The notes under the pieces are model-generated. The model made no database searches. It was not told the DNA's origin and saw nothing but the letters and a program-made list of their open reading frames with translations. Positions 58,276-64,000 of a stretch of 64,000 bases of DNA are shown in pieces (position 1 is the stretch's first letter; every line of letters begins with the position of its first letter). Position numbers and translations under genes: made by a program. This DNA is from Luffa acutangula (Eukaryota > Streptophyta > Magnoliopsida > Cucurbitales > Cucurbitaceae): NCBI GenBank assembly GCA_036850905.1, contig CM072091.1, positions 2,837,501-2,901,500 of the forward strand, in the 5' to 3' direction.

Positions 58276-60498
58276 ATGGAGAACGAGAATCAACTGACCA
58301 CGGGTGAGCCGAATCCTCTAATACGGCTCCAGGCCCAAGAAACTGAGATCGCGGAGATGAAGGGGAGGATGAACGAGATGGGGCAGAACTTGACTGAAAT
58401 CCTCACTCTGCTGAAAAAGCCTGATCTTGCCAGGCATGAGGAAGAGCATCCACGCAGAGACCCAAAAAAGGGTAAGGGCATAGCCAACGAGGAGGTGGGA
58501 GATTCAGAAAGCGTGACCAGTCGGATGCCACCTCCCGGGGATGACCGGGTTCAGAAGGAGGCCGGGCCGAGCCGCAAGAAGGTCCGCAGGAGTTCTCCGC
58601 TAACCCAGGCACCAGGTATGTATACAGGAAACAATGGCAGGTTTGAGCCTCGGCCAAAGTCCGAAGCCGAGCAGGGTCGAAAGGAGCGAGAGGTATCCGG
58701 CTGGCCACAAGGGGAGGTTAGTCACCAAACCTCCCAAAAGAAGGCAGAGAACGAGGATATAGAAGGTTTGATTGGACAGGAAGGGCCAGTCTTCACTGAT
58801 GAGATAATGAAAGGGGAGGTGCCGCACAAATTCAGAGTGCCGAACTTCCCGCAGTAGGATGGGAAAAAGGATCCGAAACAGCACCTAGATGCATAACAAA
58901 CTTGGATGGACTTTCATGGGGCAAACGAAGCAACAAGGTGCTGAGCCTTTGCACTCACACTCACAGGTTTAGCGAGACAGTGGTTTGGGAAGGTCCCGCG
59001 AAGGTCAATAGGCTCGTTCAGAGAGTTGGCCCGAGTGTTTGTCACGCAGTTCCTGGGAGCCCATAGTCGACAGAAGCCCCAAATCAACTTGTTAACAGTA
59101 AAACAGGGACCCCGGGAGAGCCTAAGGGATTATATTAACAGATTTAGTAACGAGGTTTTGCAGGTGGAACGTTACGATGATGGAGTTGCCTTAACTGCTG
59201 TAATTTCAGGGTTGCAGGACGAAAGGCTACTCAATTCAATTGGGGAAAGCCAGCCACGAACGTACGTTGAGTTCATGACTCGGGCTCAGAGATATATAAG
59301 CGCCGAGGAGCTGTTGAAATCTAAGCAGGAAGAAAGAGAGAGTCGGGGGATATCAATGTCGGACCGACGCCGCGAAGACAAAGGAAAGAGGCACCAGGCC
59401 GAGGGAAGGGGTCGAGGCCGACCAGAGCACTCCTCGGCCAATGGCCGAGGCCGACCAGAAGCCAAGGAGCTTCAAAGTCGAGCAGAGCCTAAATCCAGGT
59501 ATGACAGGTACACGCCACTGACAGCTTCACTTGAACAGGTCTTAGCTGCAATACAGGACACAAGTCTGCTGAAACGACCGGAGAAGTTGAGATCGGATCC
59601 CGACAGGAGAAACCGAAACAAATATTGCATGTTCCACAGAGATCACGGCCACACAACCCGAGAGTGCATCCAGTTGCGAGATGAGATAGAAACCCTGATT
59701 AGAAAAGGTTACCTCAAGGAGTTCGTGGGAAACGATAGAAGCAAAAGGCCGCTACCAGCAGACCAAGGCAAGGGTGGTGCCAACCCACCGCTTGAGATTC
59801 GGACCATTTTAGGGGGACCCTCAGGAGGAGAGTCAGGTAGGAAGCGAAAGGCTGCCATTCGGGAGGCGCAACACGAGCCCGATGGGCGAGGTATGTACTC
59901 ACTCCATCTTGATGAAAACTCACCCAAGTTGGAGTTTACAAAGAAGGAGGCCACAGGAGTGCGTCACCCGCACAATGATGCGCTGGTAGTCGCTCTAACG
60001 ATCGCCAACGCAAAGGTTCACCGAATCCTCGTCGATGGGGGAAGTTCCGCTGACGTACTCTCGACTACTGCGTTCGACGCCATGAGACTGGGGAGTGAAC
60101 ACCTAAAGCCGAGCCTTACGCCGCTGGTGGGTTTTGGCGGAGAAAAAGTCAGCCCGAGAGGGAGCGTCGAATTACCGGTAACGTTTGGAGAGGGATTGTA
60201 TGCCATAACGAGGATGATCAATTTCTTGGTGGTTGATTGCGTCCCGGCGTATAACGCCATCTTGGGACGACCCACCCTGCACGGGCTCAAGGCTGTAGCT
60301 TCAACCTACCACCAAGTCTTGAAGTTCCCAACAGAAGAAGGCGTTGGAGCAGTGTATGGCGAGCAAAAAATGTCCAGAGAATGCTACTTCATGGCCCTCA
60401 AAAACGCCGACAGAAGGATTCAGGCAACGCCAGCCTCGGGATATGGTCGAGGCCGAGCAGATGAAGGGGCAAGTTTTCCCCTCCCAATGGAGCATTAG
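58276..60498 (+). pseudogene. Tat-type gag-protease frame with three in-frame stops
   Basis: ATG at 58276 and one continuous frame to TAG 60498, about 740 codons, broken by TAG 58855, TAA 58894 and TGA 58942. A coiled N-terminus (AQETEIAEMKGRMNEMGQNL) is followed by the retrotransposon gag domain (RQWFGKVP, FVTQFLGAHSR, SLRDYINRFSNEVLQV), two AT-hook-like RGRGRPE motifs (near 59413-59470), a Cys/His knuckle (KYCMFHRDHGHTTRECIQL) and an aspartic protease (ILVDGGSSADVL, near 60030; ILGRPTLHGLKAV). No reverse transcriptase, RNase H or integrase follows in the 3 kb before the 3' LTR, so the element needs enzymes supplied in trans. Virus-like-particle role by family. The stops lie within 90 bp in the gag domain. 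Confidence 0.85.
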
Positions 60499-60598
60499 TT
60501 TAGTATTTACTATGTTTTCAGTCCTCCGGGACCACTTTCAGCTTTCGTTATTTTTTGTAATCAATTTGCTGGTTTGAAATAAAGGATTTCGTTTCATA

Positions 60599-61545
60599 AA
60601 GTTTCCAAGTACCTTTCCCCAGAAGAGTGTACGCACCCCTGGGAGAACATTATGCTTGAAGAGAGGCTCGAGAAATTCCTCGACCTCCCCAAGCACCTTT
60701 CCCCAAAAGAGTGTACGCACCCCTGGGATGAACATTATGCTTGAAGAGAAGCTCGGGAAATTCCTCGGCCTCCCCAAGTACCTTTCCCCAGAAGAGTGTA
60801 CGCACCCCTGGGATGAAAATTATGCTTGAAGAGAGGCTCGGGAAATTCCTCGGCCTCCCCAAGCACCTTTCCCCAGAAAAGTGTACGCACCCCTGGGATG
60901 AACATTATGCTTGAAGAGAGGCTCGGGAAATTCCTCGGCCTCCCCAAGTACCTTTCCCCAGAAGAGTGTACGCACCCCTGGGATGAACATTATGCTTGAA
61001 GAGAGGCTCGGGAAATTCCTTGGCCTCCCCCAAGCACCTTTCCCCAGAAGAGTGTACGCACCCCTGGGATGAACATTATGCTTGAAGAGAGGCTCGGGAA
61101 ATTCCTCGGCCTCCCCAAGCACCTTTCCCCAGAAGAGTGTACGCACCCCTGGGATGAACATTATGCTTGAAGAGAGGCTCGGGAAATTCCTCGGCCTCCC
61201 CAAGCACCTTTCCCCAGAAGAGTGTACGCACCCCTGGGATGAACGTTATGCTTGAAGAGAGGCTCGGGAAATTCCCAGGCCTCCCCAAGCATTTTCCCCA
61301 GAAGAGTGTACGCACCCCTGGGATGACCATGCAGCTTGAAGAGAGGCTCGAGAAATTCCCAGGCCTCCCCAAGCATTTTCCCCAGAAGAGTGTACGCACC
61401 CCTGGGATGACGACGACGCTTGAAGAGAGGCCCTGGGAAATTCCCAGGCCTCCCCAAGCTTTTTTCCCCAGAAGAGTGTACGCACCCCTGGGATGACCGT
61501 GATGCTTGAAAAGAGGCCCGGGGAAATCCCAAAGCCTCCCCAAGC
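60599..61545. repeat. 85-bp tandem array (11 units)
   Basis: Unit: ...CCCCAGAAGAGTGTACGCAC-CCCTGGGATGAACATTATGC-TTGAAGAGAGGCTCGGGAAA-TTCCTCGGCCTCCCCAAGCA. Eleven GTGTACGCACCCCTGGGA cores are spaced 84-86 bp. Later units (from about 61240) drift together: CCCAGG replaces CTCGG. Each unit holds an imperfect GAGGC..GGGAAATTCC..GCCTC dyad. Isolated related units lie at about 61835-61900 and 62385-62450. Confidence 0.95.
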
Positions 61546-63488
61546 TTCCCTCAAACTTCTCATGCCAAGGCTAAGGCCGACCATTAGACAAGGAATGTGG
61601 CTCGACTGAGTCCGGTAGTCACTTCGTAGACAAAGTATCTGCACATGAGTCTAACTATGAGGCAAACAAACAAGTGATGGAAAAGCGAGGCTTGACCTCA
61701 TGCCAAGGTCAGGGTCGGCTGCCTCAGCTTCAAAGATGAACTTTGTCCTCAAAAGACCAGGTATGACATTATATCTTCTTACTAAAAAAAAAAGAGAAAT
61801 GCAACTCTTTAAATCTGGAATGCATATTTTGAGTGGGGGCTCGGGAAATTCCTCGACCTCCCCAAGTTTTCCCTGACTGGGTGCACGCACCCTTGGAATG
61901 GAAAACAAGCAAGCGAACAACACAGAGAAGCTGGTCGGCCTCATGCCAAGGCCGAGGCCGACCATCCAGAGGCCAATGCCGAGCTCCGTCCCTAGAGGCC
62001 CAGGTACGAAGTTAGTTTCTCCTTACTCAAAAAATGCACGTCCAAGGTATTGAACGCATATTTTGAGTGGGGGGTTGGGAGTAAGGACAAACCGAGTCCA
62101 TCATAATCATGGTCATGTTGCGATAATTCTGAGTTTCCTTTCTTACTTATTCAAGTTAGGATAACGTTATGAATGTCAGTGGAGCTATTGGGGCAATTAC
62201 TTATTTTCATTTTGTATAACACATGTCCACAACTTTTCTCCATGGTACAATGTTGACACTTGCAAATTTAATAAAGTTCTTTATACCGTGTTTGTGTAAA
62301 GCATTTTTCCATAGGATGTGGTGACTCTTGCAGAGGCCAAACTTCCGTACTTTCCCTTGGAAATAGACTAAATTCTTGCAGAGAGGTTGACACATGCCCT
62401 CAACCTCCCCAAGCTTTTTTCCCCAAAAGAGTGTACGCACCCCTGGGATGAATCCAATACAGAAGAAATGCTCAGCCTCATGCCAAGGCCGAGGCCGAGC
62501 ATCCCAGTTCCAAAGCCAACCCTCAGGCGCACATTCGAAGCTGTCAAGCCACAGAGGGCCGAGGCTGACCAGAGAATGAGTCGAGGCCGAGCAGCACAAA
62601 CTTCCACCAACACTGAATCTGAACTTATGGAGTTTTAGGGTTTTTCGTTTATTGCATTATATCATTATTTAGGAGTGTGCGCAAGGCAACCGACTCAAGC
62701 ATCAAGACATGCGAGCCTGGACTACTTAGTCTACCTCGCCTCATCCAGAGTGAGACCATGTGAGCCTGGACCAACGAGTCTACCTCACCTCACCTGGCAT
62801 GAGTCCATACACTTCATCTAAGTCAAGCTCACCCTACGGAAGTCGGGACCGAGCACCTCTTGCCAAGGTCGAGCACCTCTTGCCAAGGCCAAGCACAAAC
62901 TTTAAAGGTATTCTCCTATTTCCTCAACTATACTTTATGTTTCAGTGAAGTTCTACTTAAGATTGGCGGCTACAGAGGGGATATGCACTCCCTATTAAAC
63001 AAAAAGCAAGTAACAGGGGATATGCACTCCCTATTAAACAAAAAGCATCCAGGTTTAGCATGTTCTACTAAAATTTACATGTTCAAACCTATTCTCTTAT
63101 TATTTTCCTACAAGGACTGATATGTGGATGCAGGGAACAAAATTTTAGGCTAACAGGGGCTTGAGGCCGAGGGCGATCCTAGCCTTTTCCCTAACTTTTC
63201 TCTTGCACGCATGAGCCTGAAATGAAGCACTCTGAATGACCCAGAAAGGGAGATAGCAGTGCTCGGTCTCTTCCCGAGGCCGAGGCCGACCAGCACCACT
63301 TTTGTAATCTCTCACCCTTTTTCATTTCCATTTCATCTAACCCCTATTCAGGGAGTGTCTACTTCTATCCTACTTTGCAGGATGACAACAAAGCTACACG
63401 TAAGCCAGCCCAGGGCAAGGGTCATTACTCTTAAATCGGGCTTAAGGAGCTCAACTTATAGCAATAAGTCACCCCGAATCCCAATTCA
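61546..63488. other. 3' non-coding region of the Tat-type element
   Basis: No gene. Scattered GGCCGAGGCCGA motifs (e.g. about 61960, 62490, 62580, 63280), a duplicated 34-bp GGGGATATGCACTCCCTATT block (62977-63046), duplicated CGAGCACCTCTTGCCAAGG (62850-62890), and parallel ATTTTGAGTGGGGG blocks at 61828 and 62052 that look like old PPT copies. Confidence 0.65.
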
Positions 63489-63503
63489 AGAGTGGGGGCT
63501 TAA
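63489..63503 (+). other. Polypurine tract of the Tat-type element
   Basis: AGAGTGGGGGCTTAA directly before the 3' LTR: the plus-strand primer site. Confidence 0.8.
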
Positions 63504-64000
63504 TGTTATAGGCAATTTTAGACCACCCTGATATACAAGGAGCTGACGAGGACAACCGGGGAGGAATCGGGCTGAAAGATGGACCAAGGAGGCAAAACCG
63601 GCAAGTGAGACGGGCCAAGACCGAAGGGGTCGGGTATTAGGCCCGACCCCCTACTCGGCCTCGGCCATGAGCCGAGGCCGACCCTCGGCCCGCTCGAGCG
63701 GGTCGAGCCCGTTCGGTCTCGTCTGGTCCCCGCCGCCTCTGGATGCCCCGGTTTCGCCTGGTTTGACCTAAAACGCCTCCGAAATCCTAAAAAGGCTAGG
63801 AGGATGAACAGGTATTTATATCCCTCTTCGCCACTGAAAAGGGGATCGAAATTCTAACCCTAAATACACTCTACTTGTTCTTCGGCCAAGAGCTAACTTA
63901 AGCATCGGAGCACGTGTGGTCTACACCACACCGGTGTGCAGCGTTTGTTTGTCTTGCAGGTCACGCTCTTCCCGCATCCTTACAAATTCACTGTTGATCG
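63504..64000 (+). mobile_element. 3' LTR of the Tat-type element (cut by window end)
   Basis: TGTTATAGGCAATTTTAGACC...; 497 bp visible. It matches the 5' LTR closely, differing mainly in the GGCCTCGGCC hairpin region (about 63655-63712) and a few single bases. Confidence 0.9.

Noticed and set aside
60599..61545. CRISPR-like array
   Set aside because: The repeats are contiguous 85-bp units without unique spacers, in a plant retrotransposon.
60538..61644. Long minus-strand ORFs (up to 155 codons) with repeats of PGVRTLFWGK
   Set aside because: They are translations of the 85-bp tandem array read in its three rotating frames; no promoter, no domain, and they lie in the 3' non-coding part of a retroelement.

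Overview
The window is nuclear DNA from a flowering plant: AT-rich, intron-split and packed with nested transposable elements (TEs). A cucurbit (cucumber/melon family) is my best guess. It rests on CYP88-type P450 copies resembling the cucurbitacin-pathway CYP88L group and on the TE families, so it is an inference. There is no bacterial, organellar or CRISPR content.

Host genes: the only recognisable ones are two copies of a CYP88-type (ent-kaurenoic-acid-oxidase-like) cytochrome P450, both on the minus strand and both broken. Copy A (10796-17421) keeps exons 1-3 only. Copy B (35884-51236) keeps all eight exons, including the ExxR and heme-binding exons. It has an 8-bp frameshifting deletion in exon 2, a GC instead of GT donor after exon 3, a 5-codon loss in exon 1 and a lost TATA box. 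A 280-bp piece matching copy B intron 1 lies upstream at 53740-54022 and may be the residue of a third copy. A 69-codon ORF of unknown function with a TATA box (42812-43021) sits inside a Helitron in copy B intron 1.

Layout: 1-2783 MITEs and a large foldback element. 2784-10640 a nest: CACTA remnant, holding a gypsy solo LTR (TSD GATTT), holding a MULE with a DUF1985 gene and a MuDR N-terminal fragment, holding a hAT element (TSD GATCAGAT). 10640-17470 P450 copy A with TE-filled introns. 17813-22481 a second gypsy solo LTR (TSD TATAT) with nested elements. 22890-29560 foldback, MULE-like and CACTA fragments. 29585-34100 a degenerate gypsy element (5' LTR, PBS, gag, protease, partial RT), cut by an Athila-like LTR at 34101-35298. 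35884-51236 P450 copy B with introns swollen by MITEs, a Cassandra 5S-derived LTR, a Helitron, a foldback, a 1.9-kb MULE (9-bp TSD) and a TRIM with opposed ends. 51672-52194 a solo LTR (TSD TATGT). 52580-57660 copia fragment, MITEs and an inverted-repeat pair. 57661-64000 a Tat-type gypsy element with LTRs, PBS, PPT, a stop-containing gag-protease frame, no reverse transcriptase, and an 85-bp tandem array.

The genes do not form a working pathway here. The window reads as a decayed tandem P450 locus whose introns and flanks have collected many TE classes. Terminal repeats and target-site duplications let the insertion order be read directly.
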